DNA of 64,000 nucleotides from Vibrio artabrorum (lineage in GTDB: Bacteria; Pseudomonadota; Gammaproteobacteria; Enterobacterales; Vibrionaceae), in NCBI RefSeq assembly GCF_024347295.1, contig NZ_AP025458.1:744001-808000 (forward strand). The letters run 5' to 3'. The notes under the pieces were generated by a model. It had not been told where the DNA came from. It saw nothing but the letters and a program-made list of their open reading frames with translations, and did not search any database. Of this stretch, positions 45,732-57,414 are shown piece by piece. The translations under genes were made by a program, and so were the position numbers. Numbering within the stretch: the stretch's first letter is position 1; each line of letters opens with the position of its first letter.

Positions 45732-46853
45732 TTAGGTCGCCTTTGAGAATGCTTTTCTGTGTGTATGAATTGACATTAAAATACCAAAGCCCGCCATCAA
45801 GGTAACCATTGAAGTACCGCCATAACTGACTAGAGGAAGAGGGACGCCCACGACGGGCAGAATGCCACTCACCATGCCAATGTTTACGAAAATATAGACA
45901 AAGAAACTCAGTACAATACTGCCGCCCATCATTCGACCAAATGCGGTTTGAGCTTGGCTGGCAAGTACTAAACCGCGTCCAATAATGAACAGATAGATGG
46001 CGAGTAAGCACAAAATGCCGATCATGCCCCATTCTTCAGCAATCACGGCAAAAATAAAGTCAGTGTGTCGTTCTGGAATGAACTCCAATTGAGATTGAGT
46101 GCCCTGTAGCCAGCCTTTTCCTGAGATACCCCCGGAGCCTATCGCTATTTTACTCTGGATAATGTGGTAACCCGCTCCTAATGGATCGGACTCAGGATTA
46201 AAAAGGGTTCTTACGCGTACTTTTTGATATTCGCGCATCAAGAAAAACCACAAAATGGGAATAAACCCACCCAGTGCAATTGCCGCACTGGCGATGATCT
46301 TCCAGCTAATACCTGCAAGGAATATCACGAATATACCGGACGCAGCGATAAGGATAGAGGTGCCTAAATCAGGTTGCTTTGCGATTAAAATCGTCGGTAC
46401 AAACACCATCACGAGAGAGATCGCTAACGTTTGGAAAGTCGGTGGAAGCGAGCGCTTACCGATAAATCGCGCCAACATTAAAGGTACGGCTAGCTTTAAT
46501 AACTCGGAAGGTTGAAATCGAACAAAACCGAAATTCAGCCAGCGCTGAGCGCCTTTAGAGGCTTCACCAAAGAACAGTACGCCGAGTAGCAAAATGACCC
46601 CTCCAGCAAATAATAAGGGAGCTAAGCTTTCATAGGTTCGCGGTGAGATTTGAGCCAAGAAGATCATCACACCGAGAGACAGAGCCATGCGCATCGCCTG
46701 ACGATCCATCATTACAAGGCTTTTTCCGCTTGCGCTGTACATGATCAGTAGGGCAAAGCCCATTAAAACCAGAATGCCAAGCAAGAGTGGTAGGTCGATA
46801 TGCAGCCTTTCAAATAGAGCTCTATTTCGTCCAGTTGATGGATCAAGTTTCAT
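45732..46853 (-). CDS. rodA: peptidoglycan glycosyltransferase RodA
   Basis: RodA polymerises glycan strands for side-wall elongation together with PBP2. The 373-residue protein has about ten membrane helices and SEDS-family landmarks ([11 protein letters not shown], with the catalytic Asp in the long fourth-helix region, and [14 protein letters not shown] near the C-terminus). Its ATG overlaps the mrdA stop by one base (TAATG), so the two partners are coupled. Confidence 0.96.
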   Translation of the reverse strand: MKLDPSTGRNRALFERLHIDLPLLLGILVLMGFALLIMYSASGKSLVMMDRQAMRMALSLGVMIFLAQISPRTYESLAPLLFAGGVILLLGVLFFGEASKGAQRWLNFGFVRFQPSELLKLAVPLMLARFIGKRSLPPTFQTLAISLVMVFVPTILIAKQPDLGTSILIAASGIFVIFLAGISWKIIASAAIALGGFIPILWFFLMREYQKVRVRTLFNPESDPLGAGYHIIQSKIAIGSGGISGKGWLQGTQSQLEFIPERHTDFIFAVIAEEWGMIGILCLLAIYLFIIGRGLVLASQAQTAFGRMMGGSIVLSFFVYIFVNIGMVSGILPVVGVPLPLVSYGGTSMVTLMAGFGILMSIHTHRKAFSKAT

Positions 46854-48745
46854 TATTTTATTGCCTTACTTTCATAATCATCTGCAAGGATAATATGGTC
46901 TAAAATTCTTCTTACTACCGGGCCGCCATTTGACGAACCGCCACCGGCGTTCTCTAGAACGATAGTCACAACCGCTTCAGGAGCCTCAAAAGGTGCATAA
47001 CCGGTAAAGAGAGCGTGATCGCGTAAGTGCTCCGCGATTTCGTCTGCGTTGTACTCTTCATCTTCTTTTAGGCCGAATACCTGTGCTGTACCGGATTTAC
47101 CTGCAGTTTGGTAAGACATCTTCTGGAATGAGCGCCTTGCCGTACCTTTCTTACCATGGTTAGCCCGTCGCATGCCTTCCTGAGCGATTTCCCAATACTT
47201 TTTCTTAACGCCGGTCAGCGGTGGGTAAGTTTCAATGTCCGACATGACTTGTTCATCGAACGGGCGACTGTTATCTATGGTTGCACGCAATAGATGAGGG
47301 GCTCTGACTTCCCCTTCATTAACTAATACTGATGTCGCTTTTGCAATCTGCATAGGGGTCGCAGTCCAGTAACCTTGACCAATGCCAACGGGGATGGTGT
47401 CACCTTGGTACCAAGGCACACGGTGTCTTGCCATCTTCCAATCACGGGTTGGCATATTGGCTTTACTCTCTTCATAGATATCGATGCCAGTATAATCACC
47501 AAATCCGAACATCATCATCCATTTAGATATGCGATCAATACCAAGATCGTAAGCTATTTGGTAAAAGAAAGTATCCACCGACTCTTCAATCGCTTTTTCT
47601 ATATCAACCACGCCGTGTCCCCAGCGTAGCCAATCACGGAATGGTCTTGTTTTTGAGTTAGGGATCTTCCAATAACCTGGGTCATTACGCGTTGTCTTCG
47701 GTGTAATAACGCCTTCTTGCAAAGCAGCAACTGCAATGAAGGGCTTGATCGTCGAAGCTGGTGGATAGATCCCTAGCGTTGCACGGTTAACCAAAGGTCG
47801 GTCTTTGTCTTGAAGCAGCGCGTTATAACCTTTAGACGAAATACCATGTACGAATGCATTTGGGTCGTAGCTTGGACTCGACACCATGGCTAATACGCCA
47901 TTGTCTTTCGGGTCGAGAACAATGGCTGAACCACGGCGGTTATCCAGTAATTTATGTACATACAGCTGCAGTTTGATATCCAAATTGAGCACGATATCTT
48001 TACCCGGAACTGAAGGGACAAACTTCAGGGTGCGGATCACTCGTCCACGGCTGTTGACTTCGACTTCTTGATAGCCCGCGGTACCGTGCAGTATGTCTTC
48101 GTAGTAGCGCTCAATGCCAAGTTTACCGATGTCGCGAGTCGCTTGGTAATTTGCGTCTTTTTCTTCTCTCGCTAAGCGTTGCATATCACGATCATTGATG
48201 CGAGATACGTAGCCGATTACATGAGTCAGCACATCACCATAAGGGTAGAAACGTTTCAATGTTCCTGTTACTTCAACGCCAGGAAATTTGTGTTGATTTG
48301 CAGAAAAGACGGCCACTTGCTCTTCGGTCAGCTGATTTAAAATCGGGACTGATTTAAAGCGTCGTGAATTCAGACGCTCACGATTAAAGCGTTCGATACG
48401 TTCTGGTGGGATCTCGATTAACGCTTGTAAGCGACGCAGCGTCCCCTCCATATCTTGAATTTTTTCAGGTATGATTTCCAGGTTGAAAACAGGGCGGTTT
48501 TCGGCCAAAAGCACCCCATTTCGGTCGTAAATTAAACCTCGGGTAGGGGCAATTGGAACGACCTTAATTCGGTTATCGTTCGATCGTGTTTTATAGTCCT
48601 GATATTGATTGATCTGGATATGGTACAGGTTAGCCACCAATATCGACATCATCACAATGATCCCTATAAACGCAACAAAAGCACGGCCAGTAAATAGTCG
48701 TGCTTCTGCTTTGTAATCACGGATTTGGCTACGTTTACGTAACAT
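46853..48745 (-). CDS. mrdA: penicillin-binding protein 2 (MrdA)
   Basis: PBP2 is the transpeptidase of the elongasome. The 630-residue protein has one N-terminal membrane helix (about 21-42), a dimerisation domain, and a transpeptidase domain with S331-T-I-K334, ESVDTFF as the SxD-like motif, and [11 protein letters not shown] as KSG. It follows rlmH by seven bases, in the E. coli order rsfS-rlmH-mrdA-rodA. Confidence 0.97.
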   Translation of the reverse strand: MLRKRSQIRDYKAEARLFTGRAFVAFIGIIVMMSILVANLYHIQINQYQDYKTRSNDNRIKVVPIAPTRGLIYDRNGVLLAENRPVFNLEIIPEKIQDMEGTLRRLQALIEIPPERIERFNRERLNSRRFKSVPILNQLTEEQVAVFSANQHKFPGVEVTGTLKRFYPYGDVLTHVIGYVSRINDRDMQRLAREEKDANYQATRDIGKLGIERYYEDILHGTAGYQEVEVNSRGRVIRTLKFVPSVPGKDIVLNLDIKLQLYVHKLLDNRRGSAIVLDPKDNGVLAMVSSPSYDPNAFVHGISSKGYNALLQDKDRPLVNRATLGIYPPASTIKPFIAVAALQEGVITPKTTRNDPGYWKIPNSKTRPFRDWLRWGHGVVDIEKAIEESVDTFFYQIAYDLGIDRISKWMMMFGFGDYTGIDIYEESKANMPTRDWKMARHRVPWYQGDTIPVGIGQGYWTATPMQIAKATSVLVNEGEVRAPHLLRATIDNSRPFDEQVMSDIETYPPLTGVKKKYWEIAQEGMRRANHGKKGTARRSFQKMSYQTAGKSGTAQVFGLKEDEEYNADEIAEHLRDHALFTGYAPFEAPEAVVTIVLENAGGGSSNGGPVVRRILDHIILADDYESKAIK

Positions 48746-48752
48746 TAACGGA

Positions 48753-49223
48753 TTATTCTCGATGATAAGGGTGGTTAGCTGTGATACTCCAAGCTCGATA
48801 CAAGCTTTCGGCCATGATCACGCGTACTAATGGGTGAGGAAGCGTCAGTGCTGATAAAGACCAGCTTTGGTCTGCTGCCGATTTACAAGCTGGTGCTAAT
48901 CCTTCAGGGCCCCCAATAAGGATAGACACATCACGTCCATCCAACTTCCAACTTTCTAGCTGCTCAGCCAGTTGAGGGGTATCCCACTTTCTACCTGGGA
49001 TATCAAGCGTGACAATGCGGTTACCTTTTGGAACCGCAGCCAGCATGGCTTCGCCTTCTTTTTGAAGAATGCGTGCAATGTCGGCATTTTTACCGCGCTT
49101 TCCTGCCGTGATCTCAACGAGCTCTAATGGCATATCGTGAGGGAAGCGGCGTTTGTATTCTTGAAACCCTTCTTCAACCCACTTTGGCATTTTTGTACCA
49201 ACTGCGATTAACTGGATCTTCAA
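48753..49223 (-). CDS. rlmH: 23S rRNA (pseudouridine(1915)-N(3))-methyltransferase RlmH
   Basis: This SPOUT-family enzyme methylates pseudouridine 1915 of 23S rRNA. The 156-residue protein contains [10 protein letters not shown], the trefoil-knot SAM site [14 protein letters not shown], and the C-terminal [17 protein letters not shown]. The start is TTG at 49223; homology begins exactly there ([16 protein letters not shown]). The gap to rsfS is three bases, and mrdA follows by seven. Confidence 0.96.
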   Translation of the reverse strand: MKIQLIAVGTKMPKWVEEGFQEYKRRFPHDMPLELVEITAGKRGKNADIARILQKEGEAMLAAVPKGNRIVTLDIPGRKWDTPQLAEQLESWKLDGRDVSILIGGPEGLAPACKSAADQSWSLSALTLPHPLVRVIMAESLYRAWSITANHPYHRE

Positions 49224-49226
49224 AGC

Positions 49227-49544
49227 TTAGCCCCAAAGTTTTTCGAGTTGGTACAGTTCACGATGCTCTTCTTGCATAACGTGAAGCATGCTTGTGCCCA
49301 TATCTAGAACAACCCATTCACCTTCTTGCTGGCCGTCCATACCGAGTGGTTGCATACCCGCTTTACGCACTTCATCAGCAACATGCTGTGCAATAGAGGC
49401 AACATGGCGTTTCGAGGTGCCAGTACAAACAATCATGTAATCAGTCACACTTGATTTACCTTCGACATCGATAGTCACAATCGATTCTGCTTTCATGTCG
49501 TCGGCTTTGTCGGCAAGAAAATCTTTTAATTCTTCACGTAACAC
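49227..49544 (-). CDS. rsfS: ribosomal silencing factor RsfS
   Basis: RsfS binds ribosomal protein L14 and blocks subunit joining during starvation. The 105-residue protein shows the DUF143 pattern: VTIDVEGKSSVTDYMIVCTG, ASIAQHVADEV and VVLDMGTSMLHVMQEEHRELYQLEKLWG. The start is GTG at 49544 with AAGGA seven bases upstream. In E. coli nadD lies between holA and this gene; here only 66 bases separate them. Confidence 0.95.
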   Translation of the reverse strand: MLREELKDFLADKADDMKAESIVTIDVEGKSSVTDYMIVCTGTSKRHVASIAQHVADEVRKAGMQPLGMDGQQEGEWVVLDMGTSMLHVMQEEHRELYQLEKLWG

Positions 49545-49610
49545 GGGGTGTTCCTTTAATCTGAATTTAGCTTTGTTTAGGATCTATTGACCCTAGAATA
49601 TAACACGCTT

Positions 49611-50636
49611 TTATACGTGAGATGGTATTGAAGCTGAAGGGAGACAAAACTCCACACTCAACTGATGAATTAGTGGCCAAGGCGACTGCTCATACTGGGT
49701 TTTTGTGATCAATTCAGCTTGAGTAAGCAACGCAAACAGGGAGTGTAATTGAGACATTGAAACTCTAGTTAGCGCCGCGTTATAAAGAGGCTTCTTTGAT
49801 TGCCAGATACGCTGTTTCTCGAAGACCTGACCAATCGGCATCTGCTGCATTTGTTGCTGCATTTGTAATAGCAAAACAAGCTCACGTTGTACGCTACGCA
49901 GTAAAATAACGGGCTCAATACCTTCCGCTTCCAATTGTCTTAGAATTCGTTGTGCTCGATTCCCTTTACCTGCCAGTAGGGCGTCACTCCAATGGAATGG
50001 AGTAAAATGGTTATGTCGGCTTAGTGACTCTTGAAGGCGGACTAATGTGAGCTTTCCATCGGGATACTGAAGCGCCAATTTTTCTAAGCTTTGTGTCAGA
50101 GCAAAAAGATTGCCTTCGTGCCATTGCGCGAGCATCTGAATGGCTTCAGGATCGGGTGATAAACCGATTTTACGGCAGCGTGCTTGGACAAACTGAGGTA
50201 ATCGACCGACATCTGGCGTTAAACAGCTTACCCAATGCCCTTGGTTCGAGAGTGCCTTAAACCATTTAGCATTCTCCTGAGCCTTCGTCAGTTTCGTTCC
50301 TATTAATATCAATAAGATATCGTTGTGGATATGCTCAGAAATCGCGAGTAATTCTTTCGCTATCGCCGCATTAACCCCAGATTCCGGCAGCTCAAGCTCG
50401 ATGATCTGGCGACTTGAAAATAGGCTCAGTGCTTGAGTACAGTCGTAGACTTGATTCCAATCTAGACTGCTATCAATTGCAAAGCGGTGACGTTCTTCGA
50501 AGCCTTGTTGTTTTGCCGCTTGTTGAATCGCTTCTCGGCTCTCTTGCAGCAGTAGTGGCTCGTTACCAAAAATGAGGTAAACATGACTCAACTGTTTAGC
50601 GAGTTGCTCAGACAAGCGGTCAGCAAAAATACGCAT
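49611..50636 (-). CDS. holA: DNA polymerase III delta subunit HolA
   Basis: HolA opens the beta clamp within the clamp loader. The 341-residue protein begins MRIFADRLSEQLAKQL, with HVYLIFGNEPLLLQESREAI near the N-terminus and a helical C-terminal collar domain. I use the ATG at 50636; a TTG codon directly before it would add one residue. The lptE stop is 12 bases upstream. The usual neighbour nadD is missing downstream. Confidence 0.94.
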   Translation of the reverse strand: MRIFADRLSEQLAKQLSHVYLIFGNEPLLLQESREAIQQAAKQQGFEERHRFAIDSSLDWNQVYDCTQALSLFSSRQIIELELPESGVNAAIAKELLAISEHIHNDILLILIGTKLTKAQENAKWFKALSNQGHWVSCLTPDVGRLPQFVQARCRKIGLSPDPEAIQMLAQWHEGNLFALTQSLEKLALQYPDGKLTLVRLQESLSRHNHFTPFHWSDALLAGKGNRAQRILRQLEAEGIEPVILLRSVQRELVLLLQMQQQMQQMPIGQVFEKQRIWQSKKPLYNAALTRVSMSQLHSLFALLTQAELITKTQYEQSPWPLIHQLSVEFCLPSASIPSHV

Positions 50637-50648
50637 CAAATAGACCTA

Positions 50649-51302
50649 TTATTCAACAGATTCAATTGATTGTGATTGATCGGTTGAGCTTGAAGTGCTC
50701 TCAACGTCGTCAATTTCGATGTTCTTGATGTCATACTGCTGCTCAAGGTCTTTCACTTGTACGTTTTCCAAAGCTTCATGCTCCATGCTCCCTGCCGCAA
50801 TCGTGGCTTTCAATCGAGCCATCTGACGAAGGATCTGGCTTGTCGCAAGTTTTCGCATTTCATCTTCGATCATGTCTCGTTCAACCGATTTCGCGAGTGC
50901 GGTTAACGGGTTATCAAGATAACTACGGGTTACACTGGTTGAGAATGTTTTTGAGCCAATTTCAGGAATCGTTACTCGATATGAAGCTCGAAATGTTAGT
51001 TCTTTCTCTGCTGCACGAGTGTTTTGGTAGAGAGACAGCGTTCTCTCACCAACGCTCTCACTAATAATATGCAGGTTAGGGGTGTTCTCAGCCGGTGGCA
51101 CAATTTCAACATCATTCAGACGCAGTTGACCTTTCATCATACGCGTAAACGTACTGTATTGGTCGTAACTGGTTACTGAGATCTTGTTAAGCTCTTCAGG
51201 CACTGAGTAATCACCACGTAGGTGGAAACCACACGCACTTAATAGGCTAACGGTTAAAACAACAACAGTAACTTTCAATGAAGATAGTGAAATCAGGCGC
51301 AT
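50649..51302 (-). CDS. lptE: LPS-assembly lipoprotein LptE
   Basis: LptE is the outer membrane lipoprotein plug of the LptD barrel that inserts LPS. The 217-residue protein has a lipoprotein signal with lipobox LSAC and the family start CGFHLRGDYSVPEELNKI. The C-terminal 45 residues, acidic and serine-rich (about 170-217), are disordered-looking and longer than in E. coli LptE. It lies between leuS and holA as in E. coli. Confidence 0.93.
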   Translation of the reverse strand: MRLISLSSLKVTVVVLTVSLLSACGFHLRGDYSVPEELNKISVTSYDQYSTFTRMMKGQLRLNDVEIVPPAENTPNLHIISESVGERTLSLYQNTRAAEKELTFRASYRVTIPEIGSKTFSTSVTRSYLDNPLTALAKSVERDMIEDEMRKLATSQILRQMARLKATIAAGSMEHEALENVQVKDLEQQYDIKNIEIDDVESTSSSTDQSQSIESVE

Positions 51303-51391
51303 TATTGGATGGCTCTCATGACGGTAGAATACTTATTTAAAAGCTTTAGTTTGTTTGAGTGGTTAGGCTCAAGTCTAAAGCGCTTAAATAA

Positions 51392-51421
51392 GTAGACAGG
51401 GTAATTAGTTACCCTGTCTAC
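51392..51421 (-). terminator. perfect 13-bp hairpin after leuS
   Basis: GTAGACAGGGTAA (51392-51404) and TTACCCTGTCTAC (51409-51421) enclose a 4-base loop. The minus-strand exit is TTATTTAAG, an imperfect T-tail. It lies between leuS and lptE and may end or attenuate leuS transcripts. Confidence 0.8.
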
Positions 51422-51481
51422 AGACTGCTTTTGATGAATTAAGTTCGTTAATTCTTTAGCAATGGCATTGTGCTAACAAAA

Positions 51482-54058
51482 TTAGTTAGCAACGATGTTT
51501 AGAAGCTTACCGGGTACGAAGATAACTTTACGAATCGTTAAGCCATCTAGGAACTTCTTAGCGTTCTCATCGTTTAGACCAAGCTCACGAACTTGCTCTT
51601 CTGTGGCATCTGCAGCAACCGTTAGTTTCGCACGTAGCTTACCGTTGATCATGACAACGATCGTTTTCTCGTCTTCAACTAGCGCTTTCTCATCGAAAGT
51701 TGGCCATGTTGCTGAGTCTACGTTTGATTCACCAAGCGCAATCCACATTTCGTATGAGATGTGTGGAGTCATTGGGTAAAGCATGCGAACCACGGCTTTA
51801 AGTGCTTCGTCAAGAATGGCACGGTCTTGTGCTGATTCTTGTGGCGCTTTCGCTAGCTTGTTCATCAGTTCCATGATCGCAGCGATTGCTGTGTTGAACG
51901 TTTGGCGTCGGCCAATATCGTCCGTTACTTTCGCGATGGTCTTGTGGACATCACGACGCAGTGCTTTTTGGTCGCCAGATAGCGCAGAAGCATCAACCGA
52001 TTCAGCCACCCCTTTAGAAGAGTGAGCGTGAACCAGTTTCCATACACGTTTAAGGAAGCGGTTTGCCCCTTCAACACCAGATTCTTGCCATTCAAGCGTC
52101 ATATCAGCAGGTGATGCAAACATCATGAATAGACGCACTGTATCTGCACCGTACTTGTCGACCATCTCTTGTGGGTCGATACCGTTATTCTTAGACTTAG
52201 ACATTTTGATCATGCCTGAGTGCTCTACGTCACGGCCTTGGTTGTCGACGGCTTTTTCAATGCGACCTTTTGCGTCACGTTCAACTGTGACATCTGTCGG
52301 TGCAATCCACTCTTTAGTGCCTTTGTCGTTTTCGTGATAGAACGCGTCAGCCAGAACCATGCCTTGACATAGCAGTTGCTTGAACGGTTCGTCAGACGTT
52401 ACGTAACCCGCATCACGCAGAAGCTTGTGGAAGAAACGAGAGTAAAGCAGGTGCATACAAGCGTGTTCGATACCACCAACGTATTGGTCAACGGGTAGCC
52501 AGTAGTTTGCTTTTTCAGGATCTAGAATGTCGTCAGCTTGTGGTGAACAGTAACGTGCGTAGTACCATGAAGACTCCATGAACGTATCGAACGTATCCGT
52601 CTCACGGAGAGCAGGTTCGCCATTGAATGTGGTTTCAGCCCAAGACTTGTCTGCCTTGATAGGGCTCGTTACGCCATCCATTACCACGTCTTCAGGTAGA
52701 ATAACGGGCAGTTGGTCCGCGGGTACTGGGTGAACTTGACCGTCTTCAGTAGTGACCATTGGGATTGGCGCACCCCAGTAACGCTGACGAGAAACGCCCC
52801 AGTCACGTAGACGGAAGTTTACTGTCTTCTTACCTTTGCCTTCAGCTTCAAGCTTCGTAGCGATTGCATCGAATGCTTCTTGGAATGCAAGGCCATCGAA
52901 TTCACCAGAGTCGAACAGGACACCTTTTTCAGTGTAAGCCGCTTCAGACACATCCAGTTCAGAACCGTCTTCAGGTTTGATGACTGGGATGATATCGATG
53001 CCGTACTTAGTTGCGAACTCGTAGTCACGTTGATCGTGAGCAGGAACCGCCATTACCGCACCTGTGCCGTAATCCATAAGTACGAAGTTTGCTACGTATA
53101 CAGGAACAACACGACCGTTAAGAGGGTGGATAGCCGTTAGGCCGGTATCCATACCTTTCTTTTCCATCGTTGCAAGTTCAGCTTCAGCGACTTTAGTGTT
53201 ACGACACTCTTCAACGAAGGCCGCAAGTTCTGGGTTGCTCTTCGCTGCTTTCTCTGCCAGAGGGTGACCAGCTGCGATACCTACGTAAGTGACGCCCATC
53301 AGTGTATCTGGACGTGTTGTGTAGACTTCTAATGGTGTTTCTTCGCCGTTAACAGCGAAAGATAGCTCAACACCTTCAGAGCGACCGATCCAGTTGCGCT
53401 GCATGGTCTTAACCATTTCAGGCCAACCTTCAAGGTTGTCTAGATCGTCGAGTAGCTCTTGAGCGTATTCAGTGATTTTAATGAACCACTGTGGAATTTT
53501 CTTTTGCTCTACCGGCGTATCACAACGCCAGCAGCAACCATCTTCTACTTGCTCATTTGCCAGAACCGTTTGGTCATTTGGGCACCAGTTCACAGAAGAA
53601 GTCTTCTTGTAAACGAGGCCTTGTTGGTAAAGCTTAGTGAAGAACTCTTGCTCCCAACGGTAGTACTCAGGCGTACAGGTTGCGAATTCACGGTTCCAGT
53701 CGTAACCAAAGCCTAGAAGTTTAAGCTGGTTCTTCATGTACTCAATATTTTCGTAAGTCCATGGTGCCGGTGCTGTGTTGTTTTTAACTGCTGCGTTTTC
53801 AGCAGGCAGGCCGAACGCATCCCAACCAATTGGTTGCATTACGTTTTTGCCTTGTAGACGTTGAAAGCGAGATACCACATCACCGATGGTGTAGTTACGC
53901 ACGTGGCCCATGTGCAGTCGGCCACTTGGGTAAGGGAACATAGAAAGACAGTAGAATTTTTCTTTGTTTGGGTCTTCACTTACAACGAAAGTCTCGCTGT
54001 TATCCCAGTGTTGTTGAACCTTTTGTTCAATCTCTTGCGGGTTATATTGTTCTTGCAT
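51482..54058 (-). CDS. leuS: leucyl-tRNA synthetase
   Basis: LeuS charges tRNA-Leu. The 858-residue class I enzyme shows the HIGH-type motif [15 protein letters not shown], the editing (CP1) domain with [14 protein letters not shown], and KMSKSKNNG near the catalytic core end. The start [18 protein letters not shown] is standard. Three tRNA-Leu genes lie at the right end of this window. Confidence 0.97.
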   Translation of the reverse strand: MQEQYNPQEIEQKVQQHWDNSETFVVSEDPNKEKFYCLSMFPYPSGRLHMGHVRNYTIGDVVSRFQRLQGKNVMQPIGWDAFGLPAENAAVKNNTAPAPWTYENIEYMKNQLKLLGFGYDWNREFATCTPEYYRWEQEFFTKLYQQGLVYKKTSSVNWCPNDQTVLANEQVEDGCCWRCDTPVEQKKIPQWFIKITEYAQELLDDLDNLEGWPEMVKTMQRNWIGRSEGVELSFAVNGEETPLEVYTTRPDTLMGVTYVGIAAGHPLAEKAAKSNPELAAFVEECRNTKVAEAELATMEKKGMDTGLTAIHPLNGRVVPVYVANFVLMDYGTGAVMAVPAHDQRDYEFATKYGIDIIPVIKPEDGSELDVSEAAYTEKGVLFDSGEFDGLAFQEAFDAIATKLEAEGKGKKTVNFRLRDWGVSRQRYWGAPIPMVTTEDGQVHPVPADQLPVILPEDVVMDGVTSPIKADKSWAETTFNGEPALRETDTFDTFMESSWYYARYCSPQADDILDPEKANYWLPVDQYVGGIEHACMHLLYSRFFHKLLRDAGYVTSDEPFKQLLCQGMVLADAFYHENDKGTKEWIAPTDVTVERDAKGRIEKAVDNQGRDVEHSGMIKMSKSKNNGIDPQEMVDKYGADTVRLFMMFASPADMTLEWQESGVEGANRFLKRVWKLVHAHSSKGVAESVDASALSGDQKALRRDVHKTIAKVTDDIGRRQTFNTAIAAIMELMNKLAKAPQESAQDRAILDEALKAVVRMLYPMTPHISYEMWIALGESNVDSATWPTFDEKALVEDEKTIVVMINGKLRAKLTVAADATEEQVRELGLNDENAKKFLDGLTIRKVIFVPGKLLNIVAN

Positions 54059-54272
54059 CGATGGTATCCGGTTATCTTGGAATTTGTGAGTTCGGTTAGA
54101 ACAGAATCTTACAGATCATCATAGAATACCTAAAGGAGCTGAGTACAACAATAGTTATACCCTGCATACTTGCAGTTGTAGTCTGGTTGATGGCCTAAAT
54201 TTCATCTAATTGCTAAGAAGAGCTATGCTAAAAGGTATGAATTACATTTGTTTGTTAAAGGTTTGTAATCTT

Positions 54273-54280
54273 AAGGAGGT
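54273..54280 (+). promoter_or_regulatory. near-perfect Shine-Dalgarno of ybeL
   Basis: AAGGAGGT is complementary to the 16S rRNA end over eight bases and lies five bases before the ATG at 54286, predicting strong translation. Confidence 0.85.
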
Positions 54281-54285
54281 CGTTT

Positions 54286-54756
54286 ATGTCGATAAAAAAA
54301 ACGCTCTATGAAGACGTCGTTGAAGAGGTCATTGAAACGCTGAAGCATAGTCCTGAAGAGCTCAACCACAAAATTGAAACGTCAGGTAAATTCGCCCAAG
54401 CCGCCAATGACATGACAAAAGATGAGCTTGCATTAATTTCCGCTTACGTAAAGTCGGATTTAAAAGAGTTCTCCGAAAGCTATGAAGAGAGTAAGAGTAG
54501 TCCATTTTATTTGATGATTACGGACTCTATTTGGCAGGGGTTACTCGATATTACTGATCGTACTAAGGTGGAGTGGGTTGAATTATTTCAAGATCTGGAG
54601 CAACAAGGGTTATACCAAGCAAATGAGGTTATTGGACTCGGCACCCTGATATGTGATGATTGTGGGCATCAAACTGAATACAACCATCCAACGACGATCA
54701 TTCCATGCATTAAATGTGGTTCTAAAGGGTTTAGTCGTAAAGCCCTTAAGCCGTAA
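54286..54756 (+). CDS. ybeL: YbeL-family zinc-ribbon protein (DUF1451)
   Basis: The 156-residue protein has a helical N-terminal region (1-115) and a C-terminal zinc ribbon with two CxxC pairs (CDDC and CIKC). It matches the DUF1451 family, which includes E. coli YbeL, found near leuS. Its function is unknown. A near-perfect ribosome site precedes it. It is divergent from leuS and converges on lnt. Confidence 0.9.
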   Translation: MSIKKTLYEDVVEEVIETLKHSPEELNHKIETSGKFAQAANDMTKDELALISAYVKSDLKEFSESYEESKSSPFYLMITDSIWQGLLDITDRTKVEWVELFQDLEQQGLYQANEVIGLGTLICDDCGHQTEYNHPTTIIPCIKCGSKGFSRKALKP

Positions 54757-54795
54757 GCTCCTGAACCATAGCATATCAAGGTAAAACAACAGTAA

Positions 54796-54826
54796 TAAAA
54801 AAGGGTTGACCCAGCCAGTCAACCCT
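54796..54826 (-). terminator. intrinsic terminator after lnt
   Basis: AGGGTTGAC (54802-54810) and GTCAACCCT (54818-54826) form a 9-bp stem with a 7-base loop and a T6 exit on the minus strand. It may also end ybeL from the other side. Confidence 0.88.
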
Positions 54827-54853
54827 CAAATCACTTTTCTACGAATGTCTAAT

Positions 54854-56371
54854 CTAGCTTTTTGGCTTTCTTATTACCCAACCAATCACCAAGCTGAGCA
54901 TCGCCCAGATATACAGTGGCCAAGTACCGACTGTGTGGTAAGGCGTTTGACCATCTGTTGAAATGAGTTCAGCTTTCAGTACTGCCGTTTCAAACTGAGG
55001 TATCTGCTTGATGATGTTGCCTTTGTAATCGGTTACGGCCGTCACCCCATTGTTAGTCGAGCGAATAACGGGTTTACCAAGCTCCAGAGCGCGCATCTGT
55101 GCGATCTCCATATGTTGTAATGGCCCAATCGAATGTCCAAACCAAGTATCGTTAGAAAGCGTTAAAATGAAGTCGGTATCATCCGTTACGCTTTGCCTTA
55201 CTTGCTCATTAAAGATGATTTCGTAACACAATGCAGGAGCCAAGTGTCGTCCATTAGCTACGATGTTTGGTTGAACAAAGTCGCCACGGCTGAACGATGA
55301 CATCGGCAAGTTAAATAATGGTGCTAATGGGCGTAAGATCTTTTCAAACGGCACAAACTCACCAAACGGCAAAAGGTGATGTTTATGATAGCGTTCGTCT
55401 GGGTCGTAGCTGTAGTCACCATAAGGATTCACCCCTAGAGAAAGGATACTGTTGTAGTATTTTTTATCTTCAGACTGATTAAGCACACCTGTGATGATCG
55501 AGCTGTTGTTCATCTTCGCTGCGCTATCTAAGTTACGTAGGAAAGATGGGATCTCGACTTCAAACGCGGGAATTGCAGCTTCAGGCCAAATGATGATATC
55601 CGCATCCCAGTTTTCTCTGCTTAGGTCGGTATATTTCATCATGGTTGGCCAGCGATGACTTGGTAACCATTTGCTGTCTTGATCGATGTTGCCTTGTATT
55701 AAAACGACAGACGTAGTTTTCTCAGGGTTTGGCGTGACCCAATCGATATTTCGAATACCAAAACCGGTACTAAATACGACAGCAGGGATGAGGCCAACAC
55801 TCCATCGTTTGTTGATCACCATATAGGCAAGTGCAGAGGCGGAAACAATCACAGCCAGAGTCACTAACTCGACGCCGCCAAGCGGTGCAAATGACCCCAA
55901 AGGCGAATCGATTTGGCTGTAGCCTAACCAAAGCCAAGGGAAGCCCGTCATGACCCATCCGCGTAACCAATCACTGATTAGCCACAGGACTGGAGCTGCT
56001 AGGAAAAAGCGGCTTAAGTTATTGGTCGGGAAGTACTTGTTCAAGCTCCAGGTAAACAGACCAGAATAAACGGCTAGGTAGCCAATGAGCAATGCCATCA
56101 AAAAGAGGTTGGCGGCCTGGGGCATACCGCCAAAATGTTCAATACTGACGTAAACCCAACTGACGCCCGTTGTAAATTGACCTAAACCCCAAGCGTAACC
56201 AATCCAAAGTGCGTGTTTAGGCGAACGGTTATGGATCAGTAGCAGCAGTAATGCGGGGCTGAGAATCGCAAGAGGCCATATTGAGTATGGTGCGAATGAA
56301 AGAGTGGTTATAGCGCCAACAAAAACGGCCGCAAGCGGCCGTAATAGGCGATGAATAAAGGTATTAGTCAT
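54854..56371 (-). CDS. lnt: apolipoprotein N-acyltransferase Lnt
   Basis: Lnt adds the third acyl chain to lipoproteins in the inner membrane. The 505-residue protein has about seven membrane segments and a nitrilase-like periplasmic domain with the catalytic triad in [11 protein letters not shown] (Glu), [13 protein letters not shown] (with the conserved Lys region) and [11 protein letters not shown] (Cys). It is 32 bases after corC and ends the ybeZ-ybeY-corC-lnt group. Confidence 0.96.
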   Translation of the reverse strand: MTNTFIHRLLRPLAAVFVGAITTLSFAPYSIWPLAILSPALLLLLIHNRSPKHALWIGYAWGLGQFTTGVSWVYVSIEHFGGMPQAANLFLMALLIGYLAVYSGLFTWSLNKYFPTNNLSRFFLAAPVLWLISDWLRGWVMTGFPWLWLGYSQIDSPLGSFAPLGGVELVTLAVIVSASALAYMVINKRWSVGLIPAVVFSTGFGIRNIDWVTPNPEKTTSVVLIQGNIDQDSKWLPSHRWPTMMKYTDLSRENWDADIIIWPEAAIPAFEVEIPSFLRNLDSAAKMNNSSIITGVLNQSEDKKYYNSILSLGVNPYGDYSYDPDERYHKHHLLPFGEFVPFEKILRPLAPLFNLPMSSFSRGDFVQPNIVANGRHLAPALCYEIIFNEQVRQSVTDDTDFILTLSNDTWFGHSIGPLQHMEIAQMRALELGKPVIRSTNNGVTAVTDYKGNIIKQIPQFETAVLKAELISTDGQTPYHTVGTWPLYIWAMLSLVIGWVIRKPKS

Positions 56372-56403
56372 CTGATTTCTGTCATCTCTTTAGAGAGAAG
56401 TTG

Positions 56404-57294
56404 TTATTCTTCGATAGTCGGAAGAGGCTGCTCGTCAGGAATGGTTACCTGAAGCTGAATCACACGACGGTTATCTGCGGATGTTATTTTGAAATGGTAG
56501 TTATCGATTTCTACAATTTCGCCACGAACCGGCAAGTGACCGAGTGCTGTCATGACCATCCCACCGATTGTATCCACTTCGTCATCATTGAAGGCTGTGT
56601 TAAACGTATCGTTGAACTCTTCAATGGTTGTTAAAGCTTTAACAGAGAAAGTATGCTTACTCAGCTTACGAATATCTAGCTCTTCCTCATCGTCGAACTC
56701 GTCTTCAATTTCACCAACGATTTCTTCGAGGATATCTTCAATGGTTACTAGGCCAGAGACACCGCCAAACTCATCGACAACGATAGACATGTGATAACGC
56801 TCTTCTTGGAACTCCTTCAGTAGGCGATCAACACGCTTACTTTCAGGAACAACAACAACAGGGCGAATCACTTGTTCGATGTCAAATGGAGCACTGTCTG
56901 AACCTAAGTACTTAAGTAGGTCCTTCGCTAATAGAATGCCTTCAACATGGTCTTTGTCTTCACTGATCACTGGGTAGCGAGAGTGTTGAGCATCAGTAAT
57001 CAGCGCAATCAATGTGTCTAAGTCATCGGTGCGTTCAACTGTAACCATTTGAGATCGAGGCAGCATAATATCGCGGACTCGCATCTCTGAAATTTCCATA
57101 ACACCCTCGAGCATGTCGCGCGTGTCGTGGTCAATTAGGTCATTGATTTCTGAGTCGCGAATTACATCGACGAGCTCTTGGCGATCTTTCATCTCACCTT
57201 GAAATAGTTGGCCTAGGCGTTCAAAGAAGGACTTTCTACTCGGACCTTCAGATTTTTTACTTCCCTCAGAAGTGGGGGGGTTACCTTCGTTCAT
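56404..57294 (-). CDS. corC: CorC/HlyC-family protein with CBS domains
   Basis: The 296-residue protein has two CBS domains (from about residue 68, [15 protein letters not shown], and 137 on) and a C-terminal transporter-associated CorC domain ending in [19 protein letters not shown]. In E. coli CorC/YbeX was linked to magnesium and cobalt efflux and later to ribosome homeostasis together with YbeY and YbeZ. A hairpin with a T6 run lies in its leader, 12-40 bases upstream. Confidence 0.93.
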   Translation of the reverse strand: MNEGNPPTSEGSKKSEGPSRKSFFERLGQLFQGEMKDRQELVDVIRDSEINDLIDHDTRDMLEGVMEISEMRVRDIMLPRSQMVTVERTDDLDTLIALITDAQHSRYPVISEDKDHVEGILLAKDLLKYLGSDSAPFDIEQVIRPVVVVPESKRVDRLLKEFQEERYHMSIVVDEFGGVSGLVTIEDILEEIVGEIEDEFDDEEELDIRKLSKHTFSVKALTTIEEFNDTFNTAFNDDEVDTIGGMVMTALGHLPVRGEIVEIDNYHFKITSADNRRVIQLQVTIPDEQPLPTIEE

Positions 57295-57302
57295 GATTTC
57301 TC

Positions 57303-57332
57303 AAAAAATAACGCTATCAGAAGTGTGATAGC
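57303..57332 (-). terminator. terminator-like hairpin in the corC leader
   Basis: On the minus strand GCTATCA and TGATAGC form a 7-bp stem (57313-57319 and 57326-57332, 6-base loop) followed by GTTATTTTTT. It sits between ybeY and corC and could reduce read-through into corC and lnt. Confidence 0.65.
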
Positions 57333-57414
57333 ACACATCACAACTCAGATTCCTGTAAAAATAACAGGTTCGATGAGTTATTGTTTCTCTGCAATCTACT
57401 TAACTAGAATCAAT

